This document shows, piece by piece, positions 42,079 through 50,070 of a DNA stretch of 64,000 bases. Below the pieces are notes generated by a model. That model saw only the letters and a list, made by a program, of their open reading frames with translations, made no database searches and was not told the DNA's origin. Made by a program: the position numbers and the translations under genes. The stretch covers positions 1-64,000 of the forward strand of contig CAYSUN010000002.1 of the NCBI GenBank assembly GCA_964434235.1, written 5' to 3'. How positions within the stretch are numbered: position 1 is the first letter of the stretch; every line of letters begins with the position of its first letter. The stretch comes from JABMRF01 sp964434235. GTDB lineage: Bacteria; Patescibacteriota; Patescibacteriia; UBA11705; JABHMO01.

Positions 42079-42107
42079 ATATTAATACAATATAGAAAAG
42101 TTGTCAA
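42079..42107 (-). promoter_or_regulatory. promoter of the nucleotidyltransferase-like gene
   Basis: TTGACA (42107-42102), 17 bases, TAATAT (42084-42079) on the minus strand. Confidence 0.75.
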
Positions 42108-42110
42108 GAT

Positions 42111-42134
42111 AAAAAACGCAGCGTTGTAGTTGCG
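42111..42134 (-). terminator. terminator after the XRE gene
   Basis: cgcaac/gctgcg with a 6-base loop and one mismatch, followed by six T on the minus strand; almost a copy of the terminator at 41343-41368. Confidence 0.7.
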
Positions 42135-42142
42135 TTTGCGTT

Positions 42143-42442
42143 TTAGTGATCTAACCTTTCAACAAGTCTTTCTGTTATAGATTCAATCACGCTTGGGCGT
42201 TTTTCCATTGCATATACATCTAGATAAAGCATAAGTTCAGACATTGTTAATTTAAATAATTTACAAATGTTAAATAATACTGTGAGCGAAGCAGGTTTTT
42301 TCTGGCTCTCTAAAAGGGAAATGTATGATTCGGAAAAATCGAGTTTAAGGCCCATCAGCTTTTGTGTCCAACCAGTTTTACAACGCATAGTACTTAAAAG
42401 TTTAGCTACGCCTTGCTGAAGAAGTACCTTATTTTGATCCAT
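42143..42442 (-). CDS. XRE-family helix-turn-helix regulator
   Basis: A 99-residue protein: GVAKLLSTMRCKTGWTQKLMGLKLDFSESYISLLESQKKPASLTVLFNIC covers a classic five-helix Xre/Cro DNA-binding domain (about residues 12-62), with SESYISLLE as the recognition helix. The last 30 residues are an acidic-basic tail. SD AAAGGAG 7 bases before the ATG. A palindrome between promoter and SD suggests autoregulation, and the nucleotidyltransferase-like gene next to it could be its target. Confidence 0.85.
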   Translation of the reverse strand: MDQNKVLLQQGVAKLLSTMRCKTGWTQKLMGLKLDFSESYISLLESQKKPASLTVLFNICKLFKLTMSELMLYLDVYAMEKRPSVIESITERLVERLDH

Positions 42443-42460
42443 GATTAAACTCCTTTATAA

Positions 42461-42476
42461 GTTTAACTTATTAAAC
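42461..42476. promoter_or_regulatory. candidate operator of the XRE regulator
   Basis: gtttaacttattaaac is a perfect 6+6 inverted repeat lying between the -10 box and the SD of the XRE gene. Confidence 0.5.
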
Positions 42477-42488
42477 GAACATGATTTT

Positions 42489-42516
42489 AGTATATATATT
42501 TTAATAATCATGTCAA
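42489..42516 (-). promoter_or_regulatory. promoter of the XRE gene
   Basis: TTGACA (42516-42511), 16 bases, TATACT (42494-42489) on the minus strand. Confidence 0.7.
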
Positions 42517-42546
42517 TCTTTTGAGTTTGTATTTAAAATTACAAAG

Positions 42547-42568
42547 AAAAAAACGCTACAACGTAGCG
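42547..42568 (-). terminator. terminator after rpmB
   Basis: cgctac/gtagcg with a 3-base loop and seven T on the minus strand, 25 bases after the rpmB stop. Confidence 0.8.
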
Positions 42569-42592
42569 GTTTTTTCTTTTATACTGAAGTGT

Positions 42593-42763
42593 TTAAGCTT
42601 TGATTAAAGTTTTTATACACTTTGTGCAAAGTGTTAATTTCTTTCCGTCAACTCTTTTGGTTTGTAAATTTGGATATTTTACAGTTTTTGTTTTGATCAT
42701 TGAGTGACTTCGAGAAATTGATGCTCTTGGACGTTTGCCACATTTTTCACATACATTAGCCAT
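42593..42763 (-). CDS. rpmB: ribosomal protein L28 (bL28)
   Basis: I place the start at ATG 42763 (MANVCEKCGKRPRASIS); the frame extends 8 codons further without support. The 56-residue product has two CxxC pairs (CEKC, CTKC), so it is the zinc-binding form, and SHSMIKTKTVKYPNLQ is the L28 core. It is a short L28 of the large ribosomal subunit. Single gene on the minus strand, between the XRE gene and the M50 protease. Confidence 0.92.
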   Translation of the reverse strand: MANVCEKCGKRPRASISRSHSMIKTKTVKYPNLQTKRVDGKKLTLCTKCIKTLIKA

Positions 42764-42924
42764 ATCTATAGAAGAAACAAGTCTCAAGATTCAAGTTACA
42801 AGTACTTGATTTCTTGATTTCATGTTTTCTTGATTTTTTGATTATGGTATTATACTAACATATATGTTATAATTTTGCAATAGTATTTTTTTATTAAAAG
42901 TTTGAATAAGATATTAAATATAAT

Positions 42925-43566
42925 ATGGATACTACTACATCGCTAATTGTTGGAATTCCTGCAATCTTGATCGCTATTATCGTGCATGAGTTCTGTCATG
43001 CTCTAGCCGCATATTTACTGGGTGATAATACTGCCAAGGATGCTGGTCGTTTAACATTAAATCCGATAGTTCATATCGATTTATTTGGAACAATAATTTT
43101 TCCTATATTAATGATATTAACCATGGGAGCTGCTTTTGGATGGGCAAAACCAGTGCCGTTCAATCCTTATAATCTAAAATTTCCTAGATTTGGACCTGCT
43201 ATAGTTGCTATCGCTGGACCTTTTTCAAATTTAATTATTGCAAGCCTATCTTTAATTTCTTTTAAATTGTTGCTCCCAATATTAGATCCAAACTTAAATT
43301 TATTAATGATATTTTTGGTATATTTAGCTGTTATTAATGTTGTTTTACTTGTTTTTAATCTAATACCGATCCCACCATTAGACGGTTCAAAAGTCTTGTT
43401 TGCTGTTTTTTCAGACTTTAAATATAATAGATTTAGAGAAGTTTTAGAGAAACAAGGTCCAACTTTACTTATTATGTTAATTGTATTCGATAATTTATTC
43501 AATTTGAATTTATTTGGATATATAATTTACCCAGTTATTGAATTTGTGTATAAAATATTTTCATAG
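42925..43566 (+). CDS. M50 family site-2 protease (rhomboid-unrelated, integral membrane)
   Basis: A 213-residue membrane metalloprotease with about five to six helices. HEFCH (residues 21-25) in the first-second helix is the HExxH zinc site, and the third ligand lies in NLIPIPPLDGSK (about 146-157), where the NPxPPLDG motif of the YwhC-type M50B group appears as IPIPPLDG. It cleaves membrane-buried substrates; the target is unknown. No PDZ domain. No SD. Located just before the str operon promoter. Confidence 0.9.
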   Translation: MDTTTSLIVGIPAILIAIIVHEFCHALAAYLLGDNTAKDAGRLTLNPIVHIDLFGTIIFPILMILTMGAAFGWAKPVPFNPYNLKFPRFGPAIVAIAGPFSNLIIASLSLISFKLLLPILDPNLNLLMIFLVYLAVINVVLLVFNLIPIPPLDGSKVLFAVFSDFKYNRFREVLEKQGPTLLIMLIVFDNLFNLNLFGYIIYPVIEFVYKIFS

Positions 43567-43569
43567 CTC

Positions 43570-43598
43570 TTGACGGGTATGTTTTTGTATGATATCCT
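43570..43598 (+). promoter_or_regulatory. sigma-70 promoter of the str operon
   Basis: TTGACG (43570-43575), 17 bases, TATCCT (43593-43598). The leader to rpsL is about 130 bases. Confidence 0.65.
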
Positions 43599-43614
43599 AA
43601 TATCGATTATAAAT

Positions 43615-43636
43615 AGCTTAAATTAAGCTTTTTTTA
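43615..43636 (+). promoter_or_regulatory. attenuator-like hairpin in the rpsL leader
   Basis: agcttaa/ttaagct with a one-base loop (realistically 6 bp with a 3-base loop) is followed by eight T, only about 10 bases after the predicted start. It could terminate early transcripts, but the stem is AT-rich and weak. Confidence 0.35.
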
Positions 43637-43736
43637 TTCCCAAATTTTTAATTTTCAAAAGGTCAAAATATTGAGTTATAAATAGTATTATTTTTAGCTT
43701 TAATTTTTTACCTTTTAACTTATAACTATAAAGATT

Positions 43737-44153
43737 ATGCCTACGATAAATCAATTAGTACGAAAAGGAAGAACATCAAAAAGTTCAAAATCAAAAACTC
43801 CTGCCTTGCAGACAGTTTTTAATACATTAAAAAGAGAACGAGAAGATTTACCTAAAGGAGCCCCATTCAAACGAGGTGTTTGTTTGAAGGTTACAACCAC
43901 TACTCCTAAAAAACCTAACTCAGCGCTTCGTAAAATTGCTCGTGTTAGACTTTCAAACGGACAAGAAGTTACTGCTTATATTCCTGGTGAAGGACACAAT
44001 TTACAGGAACATAGTATTGTGATGCTTCGTGGTGGTAAGGTTAAGGATTTACCGGGTGTTCGTTATCACATTGTTCGTGGTGTTTACGATACACAAGGTG
44101 TTGATGGAAGAAAACAATCAAGATCACTTTACGGTGCAAAAAGAAAAAAATAA
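43737..44153 (+). CDS. rpsL: ribosomal protein S12 (uS12)
   Basis: A 138-residue small-subunit protein at the decoding centre. TPKKPNSALRKIARVRLSNG and the PGEGHNLQEHS loop are the universal S12 sequences, including the KPNS region contacted by streptomycin and the conserved aspartate site LPGVRYHIVRG. The N-terminus has a basic 15-residue extension (GRTSKSSKSKTPALQ). No SD. First gene of the str cluster. Confidence 0.97.
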   Translation: MPTINQLVRKGRTSKSSKSKTPALQTVFNTLKREREDLPKGAPFKRGVCLKVTTTTPKKPNSALRKIARVRLSNGQEVTAYIPGEGHNLQEHSIVMLRGGKVKDLPGVRYHIVRGVYDTQGVDGRKQSRSLYGAKRKK

Positions 44154-44212
44154 TTAAATACTATATTAAAAGATCAGAAGTAATCATTAAATCGTTTGAG
44201 GAGATTGGTTTA

Positions 44213-44248
44213 ATGTGTGAAGCTAAACTGATTGATAACAATTTATGA
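44213..44248 (+). promoter_or_regulatory. SD-led mini-ORF coupled to rpsG
   Basis: GAGGAG stands 9 bases before an ATG that opens an 11-codon ORF, MCEAKLIDNNL. Its TGA overlaps the rpsG ATG (ATGA, 44245-44248). The segment also folds: atcgttt/aaactgat encloses gttta/taaac. S7 in other bacteria binds the S12-S7 gap and controls its own translation; a coupled leader ORF fits such control. Confidence 0.45.
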
Positions 44249-44742
44249 GAGGAAAACAAGCGCCAAAACGCAAAATTAAGCCAGATTTACGCCATAATTC
44301 AGCTATCGTCTCAAAGTTCATTAATTATTTAATGGAAGATGGGAAAAAGGCAACTGCGCAAAAAATCGTTTATGACTGTTTTGATGAAATTCAAAAAAGA
44401 ATCGACGCTGGTAAAATAAAAAAAGAAGAGTATCCTAATGCTCTTAGTGTTTTTGATACCGCAGTAAAAAATGTAACTCCACAAATGGAAGTACGAGGCC
44501 GAAGAATTGGTGGTGGTAATTATCAAATCCCATACCCAGTAAGAGGGGATAGAAGACATTTTCTTGCTCTTCATTGGTTGATTACAGCAGCTAATAATAA
44601 AAAGGGTAAACCAATGGCTAGAAAATTAGCTGATGAGGTTACGTCTGCGATTAATAATGAAGGTGATGCTATTAAGAAAAAGATGGATGTTCACAGAATG
44701 GCAGAATCAAACAGAGCATTTGCACATTTTGCGAGATATTAA
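44245..44742 (+). CDS. rpsG: ribosomal protein S7 (uS7)
   Basis: The 165-residue S7 binds 16S rRNA in the head of the small subunit and nucleates its assembly. VRGRRIGGGNYQIPYPVRGDRR and AESNRAFAHFARY are the family core and C-terminus. Length is slightly above the usual 156. The start overlaps the stop of an 11-codon ORF, so translation is probably coupled. Confidence 0.97.
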   Translation: MRGKQAPKRKIKPDLRHNSAIVSKFINYLMEDGKKATAQKIVYDCFDEIQKRIDAGKIKKEEYPNALSVFDTAVKNVTPQMEVRGRRIGGGNYQIPYPVRGDRRHFLALHWLITAANNKKGKPMARKLADEVTSAINNEGDAIKKKMDVHRMAESNRAFAHFARY

Positions 44743-44827
44743 TAAAAATAAAAAATAATTTAATGAGTAGTGAGAATTTAAGTTGTGAGTTTAACTCACC
44801 AATCACCACTCAACATTTATATTATAT

Positions 44828-46915
44828 ATGCCAAGAGAATATTCATTAAAAGATACTAGAAACATTGGTATCATTGCTCATATTGACGCAGGTAAAACTA
44901 CAGTTAGCGAACGTATTTTATTTTACACTGGAAAAAAGCATAAGATCGGAGAAGTTCATGAAGGAAAAGCAGAAATGGATTGGATGGAACAAGAGCAAGA
45001 ACGTGGAATTACAATCACATCTGCAGCTACTACTTGTTTTTGGAATGGAAAACGAATAAATATCATTGATACTCCTGGGCACGTAGATTTTACAGCTGAA
45101 GTAGAGCGATCCTTGCGTGTTTTGGATGGTGGAGTTATTGTTTTTGATGGTGTCGCTGGTGTAGAACCTCAATCAGAAACAGTCTGGCACCAAGCTGAAA
45201 AGTATAATGTGCCAAGAATGGGTTTTATTAATAAAATGGATCGAATGGGCGCTGATTTTTATTCTGATATGGATTCAATTTATGAGAGATTGACAAAGCA
45301 TGCGCATCCTATTCAATTGCCGATTGGGGCTGCTGAAACTTTTAAGGGCGTAGTAGATTTATTTAAAATGAAAGCTTATCTTTATGAAGATGATTTGGGA
45401 ATTAAAACTTTAGAAACAGATATTCCTGATGATCTAAAGGATAGGGCCAAAGAATATAAAGATAAATTGGTAGAAGCTATTGTAGAAAATGATGAAGCTT
45501 TGATGGACAAGTATTTAGCAGGAGAAGATATTCCGGAGGTTGATCTTAAAAGAGTATTAAGAAAAGCTACTATTGAAAATAAAATTGTTCCAATACTTGT
45601 TGGTAGTGCTTTGAAAAATAAAGGAGTTCAAAAGTTACTTGATGCAATTGTTGAATTTTTGCCCTCACCGCTTGATATTCCTCCAATGCAAGGTATTGAT
45701 CCTGATGATGAAGAAAAAATTATTACAGTTGAACCAAACGACGAAGATCCATTTGCTGGTTTGGCTTTCAAAATAGCAACCGACCCATATGTCGGTAAAT
45801 TGTGTTTTGTTCGTGTTTATGCTGGTGTTTTGAAATCTGGTTCTTATATTGTAAATATGAACACAGGAGAAAGAGAAAGAGTTGGTCGTTTAGTTAGAAT
45901 GCACGCTAATCATCGTGAAGAAATTAGTGAGGTTTTTGCCGGTGAAATTGCTGCTGTGGTTGGTTTAAAAAATACATTTACTGGACACACGTTAGTTTCA
46001 GAGGAACGAAAAGTACTTTTGGAAAATATTGTTTTCCCTGAACCAGTTATTTCTGTTGCGATTGAACCAAAAACTAAAGTTGACCAGGAAAAAATGGGTA
46101 TGGCTTTACAAAAGTTAGCAGAGGAAGATCCAACTTTTCAAGTAAAGACTGATGAAGAGACTATGCAAACTATAATTTCAGGAATGGGAGAATTGCATTT
46201 AGATATTTTAGTTGATCGCATGAAAAGAGAATTTAAAGTAGAAGCAAATATTGGTGCTCCACAAGTTGCTTACAAAGAAACTATAAAAAAGAATGCTGAA
46301 GCTGAAGGAAAGTATGTTCGTCAATCTGGTGGTCGTGGTCAGTACGGGCATTGTTGGCTTAAGGTTGAACCAAGAGCATCAGGTGAAGGGTTTGAATTTG
46401 AAGATGAGATTAAGGGTGGTGCTATTCCTCGTGAATACGTTCCGGCAATTGAAAAGGGTATAAAAGAAACAATGGCCAAGGGTATTCTAGCTGGTTATAC
46501 CATGATTGATATCAAGGCAATCGTTTTTGATGGTTCTTTCCATGAAGTTGATTCTTCTGAAGCTGCTTTTAAGATTGCTGGTTCATTAGGTTTTCAAGAA
46601 GCTTGTCGAAGAGCTGAATTGATTTTGCTAGAACCAATTATGAAAGTTGAAGTGGTTATGCCTGAGCAGTATTTAGGAGATGTTGTTGGTGGATTAAATT
46701 CAAAAAGAGCACAAATTAATGAGATGAAAGATAGAGTAGGTGGGTTAAAGGTTGTTGAAGCAGAGGTGCCGTTAGCTGAAATGTTTGGTTATACAACAAC
46801 ATTACGATCTGTTACTCAAGGAAGAGGAAGCTCGGCTATGGAATTTTTAAAGTATTCTCAAGTGCCAAGTAATGTAGTTGAGGAAATTATTAAAAAAAGA
46901 CAAGGTGCTAAATAA
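44828..46915 (+). CDS. fusA: elongation factor G
   Basis: The 695-residue GTPase moves tRNA and mRNA through the ribosome. G1 AHIDAGKTT (residues 17-25), G2 GITITSA, G3 DTPGHVDF, G4 NKMD and the SA-type G5 motif are all present, followed by domains II-V with GMGELHLDILVDRMKREF. Normal length. No SD: the start follows a spacer with reiterated actcaccaatcacca-like words. Confidence 0.98.
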   Translation: MPREYSLKDTRNIGIIAHIDAGKTTVSERILFYTGKKHKIGEVHEGKAEMDWMEQEQERGITITSAATTCFWNGKRINIIDTPGHVDFTAEVERSLRVLDGGVIVFDGVAGVEPQSETVWHQAEKYNVPRMGFINKMDRMGADFYSDMDSIYERLTKHAHPIQLPIGAAETFKGVVDLFKMKAYLYEDDLGIKTLETDIPDDLKDRAKEYKDKLVEAIVENDEALMDKYLAGEDIPEVDLKRVLRKATIENKIVPILVGSALKNKGVQKLLDAIVEFLPSPLDIPPMQGIDPDDEEKIITVEPNDEDPFAGLAFKIATDPYVGKLCFVRVYAGVLKSGSYIVNMNTGERERVGRLVRMHANHREEISEVFAGEIAAVVGLKNTFTGHTLVSEERKVLLENIVFPEPVISVAIEPKTKVDQEKMGMALQKLAEEDPTFQVKTDEETMQTIISGMGELHLDILVDRMKREFKVEANIGAPQVAYKETIKKNAEAEGKYVRQSGGRGQYGHCWLKVEPRASGEGFEFEDEIKGGAIPREYVPAIEKGIKETMAKGILAGYTMIDIKAIVFDGSFHEVDSSEAAFKIAGSLGFQEACRRAELILLEPIMKVEVVMPEQYLGDVVGGLNSKRAQINEMKDRVGGLKVVEAEVPLAEMFGYTTTLRSVTQGRGSSAMEFLKYSQVPSNVVEEIIKKRQGAK

Positions 46916-46929
46916 AATAATTAAACTTT

Positions 46930-47241
46930 ATGTTGAGTTGGCAAAAAATTATAAATTTAATTGAAAAAACTCACGACAAAGTTATCGTTTTGGATGAAAA
47001 AACTGAGCAAGGTTATGTGATTATGCCATTAAGTAAGTATGAGAAGATTTTAGGTGATTTTGAACCAGAAAAAATATTGACAGAAGCTGAAAGTTTAGAT
47101 AGAATAAATCGCGATATATCCATGTGGCAATCTGATTGTTCTGATTATATTGAAAATCCTATTCGTTCTGATCTCGAGGAAGATCTTGAAGAAGAAAAAG
47201 CTGAAGCAGAAGATTACTATTACATTGAACCAGTTGAATAA
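46930..47241 (+). CDS. hypothetical acidic protein between fusA and tuf
   Basis: A 103-residue soluble protein with a Phd/YefM-like N-terminus: VIVLDEKTEQGYVIMPLSKYEKIL (residues about 18-41) resembles the strand-helix part of these antitoxins. The C-terminal half is strongly acidic (DLEEDLEEEKAEAEDYYY). No toxin gene is adjacent. It starts 14 bases after fusA and is presumably co-expressed with translation factors. The similarity is short, so another role in translation is equally possible. Confidence 0.65.
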   Translation: MLSWQKIINLIEKTHDKVIVLDEKTEQGYVIMPLSKYEKILGDFEPEKILTEAESLDRINRDISMWQSDCSDYIENPIRSDLEEDLEEEKAEAEDYYYIEPVE

Positions 47242-47273
47242 TGTTTTGTGTTTGTATTTTCTAAATTTTGTGA

Positions 47274-47352
47274 TATAATATTTTATAATTAAATCAATAA
47301 TAATAATTTAGGCGATTGGATTATAACTCCGCCTTGAAACGGAGGTCGCTAA
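47274..47352 (+). promoter_or_regulatory. tuf leader with sequestered SD
   Basis: A TATAAT box (47274-47279, weak TTTGTA 17 bases upstream) precedes a leader that folds as gcga/tcgc (47312-47349) enclosing ctccg/cggag (47327-47331, 47340-47344). The SD GGAGGT (47341-47346) lies in the right arm of that hairpin, 7 bases before ATG 47353, so the stem would hide it. Confidence 0.5.
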
Positions 47353-48561
47353 ATGGAGAATAAGAAAATGAGTGAACTATTTAACAGAGAAAAACCTCAC
47401 GTAAATGTGGGAACAATTGGTCACGTTGACCATGGTAAGACTACTTTAACAGCAGCTATTTTGAAGTATTTAGTTACAAAAGGTGGCGTTGCTCAATCTA
47501 AGGATGTGGATCAAATTGATGCTGCTCCAGAAGAAAAAGCACGTGGTATTACTATTGCAACTGCTCACGTAGAGTATGAAACTGATAAACGTCATTATGC
47601 ACACGTTGATTGTCCAGGTCATGCTGACTATGTTAAAAATATGATTACTGGTGCTGCTCAAATGGATGGTGCTATCTTGGTAGTTGCGGCTACTGATGGT
47701 CCTATGCCTCAAACTAGAGAACATATTTTGTTAGCTAGACAAGTTGGTGTTCCATGTATCGTAGTATTTTTAAATAAAGTTGATTTAGTTGATGATTTAG
47801 AACTAGTTGATTTAGTTGAAGAAGAAGTTAGAGATTTGCTGAAAAAATATGAATTCCCTGGTGATGAAACTCCAATTATTCGTGGATCAGCTTTGAAAGC
47901 TTTAGAAAATCCTTCAGATCCAGAAAAAACTAAGTGTATACAAGAGTTGCTAGATGCTATTGATTCATATGTTCCAGAGCCTAAGCGTGATGTTGATAAA
48001 CCATTTTTATTACCAATTGAAGATGTTTTTTCTATTGAAGGACGTGGAACAGTAGTAACGGGAAGAATAGAAAGAGGTGTAATTAAAGTAAATGAAGAAG
48101 TTGAAGTTATTGGAATTAAACCAACACAAAAAACTGTAGTTACGGGTGTGGAAATGTTTAATAAAACTTTGAATGAAGGTCGTGCTGGTGATAATGCTGG
48201 AATTTTGTTACGTGGTTTGAAAAAAGACGACGTAGAAAGAGGTCAAGTTTTAGCTAAACCAGGAAGTGTTACTCCTCATACTGAGTTTGAATGTGAAGTT
48301 TATGTTTTGACTAAAGATGAAGGTGGCCGACATAAACCATTCTTTAAAGGATATAAACCACAATTTTATATTGGAACTACAGATGTAACGGGTGATGTCA
48401 CTCTTCCGGAGGGGATTGAAATGGTTATGCCTGGGGACACTATAAATAAGTTAGGTGTTAAGTTGATTACACCAGTTGCGCTAGAAGAACAACAGAGGTT
48501 TGCTATCCGTGAGGGTGGACGAACTATTGGCGCGGGTGTTGTAACAAAAATTATTAACTAA
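47353..48561 (+). CDS. tuf: elongation factor Tu
   Basis: The 402-residue GTPase carries aminoacyl-tRNA to the ribosome. G1 GHVDHGKT (about residues 23-30), the effector-loop motif RGITI, G3 DCPGHADYVKNMITGAAQMDGAILVV region, G4 NKVD and domains II-III with GGRHKPFF.GYKPQFY are standard. I keep ATG 47353 because GGAGGT lies 7 bases upstream; ATG 47368 is an alternative. Followed by rpsJ after 5 bases. Confidence 0.98.
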   Translation: MENKKMSELFNREKPHVNVGTIGHVDHGKTTLTAAILKYLVTKGGVAQSKDVDQIDAAPEEKARGITIATAHVEYETDKRHYAHVDCPGHADYVKNMITGAAQMDGAILVVAATDGPMPQTREHILLARQVGVPCIVVFLNKVDLVDDLELVDLVEEEVRDLLKKYEFPGDETPIIRGSALKALENPSDPEKTKCIQELLDAIDSYVPEPKRDVDKPFLLPIEDVFSIEGRGTVVTGRIERGVIKVNEEVEVIGIKPTQKTVVTGVEMFNKTLNEGRAGDNAGILLRGLKKDDVERGQVLAKPGSVTPHTEFECEVYVLTKDEGGRHKPFFKGYKPQFYIGTTDVTGDVTLPEGIEMVMPGDTINKLGVKLITPVALEEQQRFAIREGGRTIGAGVVTKIIN

Positions 48562-48566
48562 TTTTG

Positions 48567-48923
48567 ATGGCAATGGCAGATACAAAAAAAACAATTAAAT
48601 CAGAGGTTGCAGAGGAAGGTGTTCAAAGAATTAGGATCAAGATTAAAGCATATGATCACAAGATTATTGATCAGTCTACTCAGACTATTATTGAGGCTGG
48701 CGAAAGAACTGGGGCTACTATTAAGGGTCCAATACCTTTACCAGTTGAAAAGAAAAAGTATACTGTAAATCGTTCAACTTTTGTTCATAAAGATGCCCGA
48801 GATCAATATGAGATGAGAACTCATAAGCGTTTAATCGATATTTTAAATCCTAGTGCGAAAACTATTGATTCTTTGATGAATTTAAACTTACCTGCAGGTG
48901 TGGATATTGAGATCAAAATGTAA
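48567..48923 (+). CDS. rpsJ: ribosomal protein S10 (uS10)
   Basis: The 118-residue S10 has the core RIRIKIKAYDHKIIDQST and HKDARDQYEMRTHKRLIDI, and ends ADVEIKM-like (GVDIEIKM). It belongs to the head of the small subunit. The first about 20 residues are an extension not found in E. coli. Two in-frame ATGs (48567, 48573) could be the start. Linked here to tuf, not to rplC, which has its own promoter 285 bases on. Confidence 0.96.
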   Translation: MAMADTKKTIKSEVAEEGVQRIRIKIKAYDHKIIDQSTQTIIEAGERTGATIKGPIPLPVEKKKYTVNRSTFVHKDARDQYEMRTHKRLIDILNPSAKTIDSLMNLNLPAGVDIEIKM

Positions 48924-48961
48924 GTAAAATTAGCTAAAAATTTAAATAGCTAAGTAGACAC

Positions 48962-48990
48962 TTGACAAAGTCTTAAATATCTATTAAAAT
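48962..48990 (+). promoter_or_regulatory. sigma-70 promoter of the L3 operon
   Basis: TTGACA (48962-48967), 17 bases, TAAAAT (48985-48990): near consensus. It splits S10 from the L3-L4-L23 genes transcriptionally. Confidence 0.75.
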
Positions 48991-48996
48991 TCTTAC

Positions 48997-49190
48997 TGAA
49001 ATGAGCTAATTTTGGCTTTCAATTTTATTTGCTGTGCTTTGGTAACCACTTTGATAGTGAAGTGCCTCAGAACAAAAAAATAAATTTAAGGGTAGATGTT
49101 ATTGAATATTATTATTTATCTAATTTAATCGACTTAAGATATATCCGGTAAAACAAAAGGGCCGGGCCTTAGTCCGTCCCTTTTGTTTTA
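48997..49190 (+). promoter_or_regulatory. structured leader and attenuator of the ribosomal-protein operon
   Basis: A leader of about 210 bases precedes rplC. Its 3' end is a strong hairpin, aaaacaaaaggg/cccttttgtttt (49150-49161, 49178-49189) with a GC-rich inner pair ggcc-like loop, resembling a terminator whose U-run lies in the stem. Upstream hairpins include ggtaaccactttgatagtgaagtgcc. In other bacteria this operon is controlled by L4; such control here is inference. Confidence 0.5.
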
Positions 49191-49208
49191 TAAAAATGCA
49201 ATTATATT

Positions 49209-50036
49209 ATGAAATGTATTATTGGAAAAAAAATAGAAATGACACAAAAATTTACCGAAGACGGTAATGCTGTACCTGTTACAATTGTAACAGTTGGTCC
49301 TTGTGTTATTTTAGATAAAAAAGAATATTCTGAACATAAATCAATTCAGATTGCATTTGATTTAGTCGATTCAAAGAAAGTAAATAAGCCTTTAAGAGGT
49401 TTCTTCAAGAAAGTTCTTGGAAAAGATGAAAATTATAGAACTGTGAAGGAATTTAAAATGAGTAAAAATGATGTAATGTTTGATAAATTAGAGAGTGGGC
49501 AAGTATTAAACGCTAGTATATTCAATGTTGGAGATATTTTAAGTGTACAAGGAAGATCAAAAGGAAAGGGGTTCCAAGGTGTTGTTAAAAGACACGGATT
49601 TAAAGGGTCTCCTGCTTCTCATGGACATAAGGATCAATTAAGAATGCCTGGTTCTGCTGGTGCTACTGGACCTGCTCATGTGTTTAAGGGAACTAGAATG
49701 GGTGGACATATGGGTGATGAAATGGCAACTATTAAAAAATTAGAAATTATTGATATTGACTTAGAAAATAATGAAATTTGGATTAAGGGAGCGGTTCCTG
49801 GTCATAAAGATAGTTTGCTTTTTATTATGGCTGAAGGTGATTTTGAAATTCCTAAGATTGAAGAAGAAAAAGTCAATATGCCGGTAGTTGAGGCTGAATC
49901 TGAAAACAAAGAAGAAGTAAAAAATGAAGAAATCGTAGAATCTTCTGTTACTAAGGTTTCGGAAAATGAAAATGAGGTTAAAAAAGTTAATGAAGAAGAA
50001 AATAAGCAAGAAAAAAAGGAAGAAGCAAAAGAATAA
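49209..50036 (+). CDS. rplC: ribosomal protein L3 (uL3) with acidic-basic tail
   Basis: The core (residues 1-210) has GRSKGKGFQGVVKRHGFKG and GATGPAHVFKGTRMGGHMG, the L3 loop that reaches towards the peptidyl-transferase centre. The last about 65 residues are a low-complexity E/K/N-rich extension absent from typical L3, bringing the length to 275. No SD. It heads the operon transcribed from the promoter at 48962. Confidence 0.96.
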   Translation: MKCIIGKKIEMTQKFTEDGNAVPVTIVTVGPCVILDKKEYSEHKSIQIAFDLVDSKKVNKPLRGFFKKVLGKDENYRTVKEFKMSKNDVMFDKLESGQVLNASIFNVGDILSVQGRSKGKGFQGVVKRHGFKGSPASHGHKDQLRMPGSAGATGPAHVFKGTRMGGHMGDEMATIKKLEIIDIDLENNEIWIKGAVPGHKDSLLFIMAEGDFEIPKIEEEKVNMPVVEAESENKEEVKNEEIVESSVTKVSENENEVKKVNEEENKQEKKEEAKE

Positions 50037-50070
50037 ATAATTTTTGTTATTTTGCTTTTTGTTTTTATAT

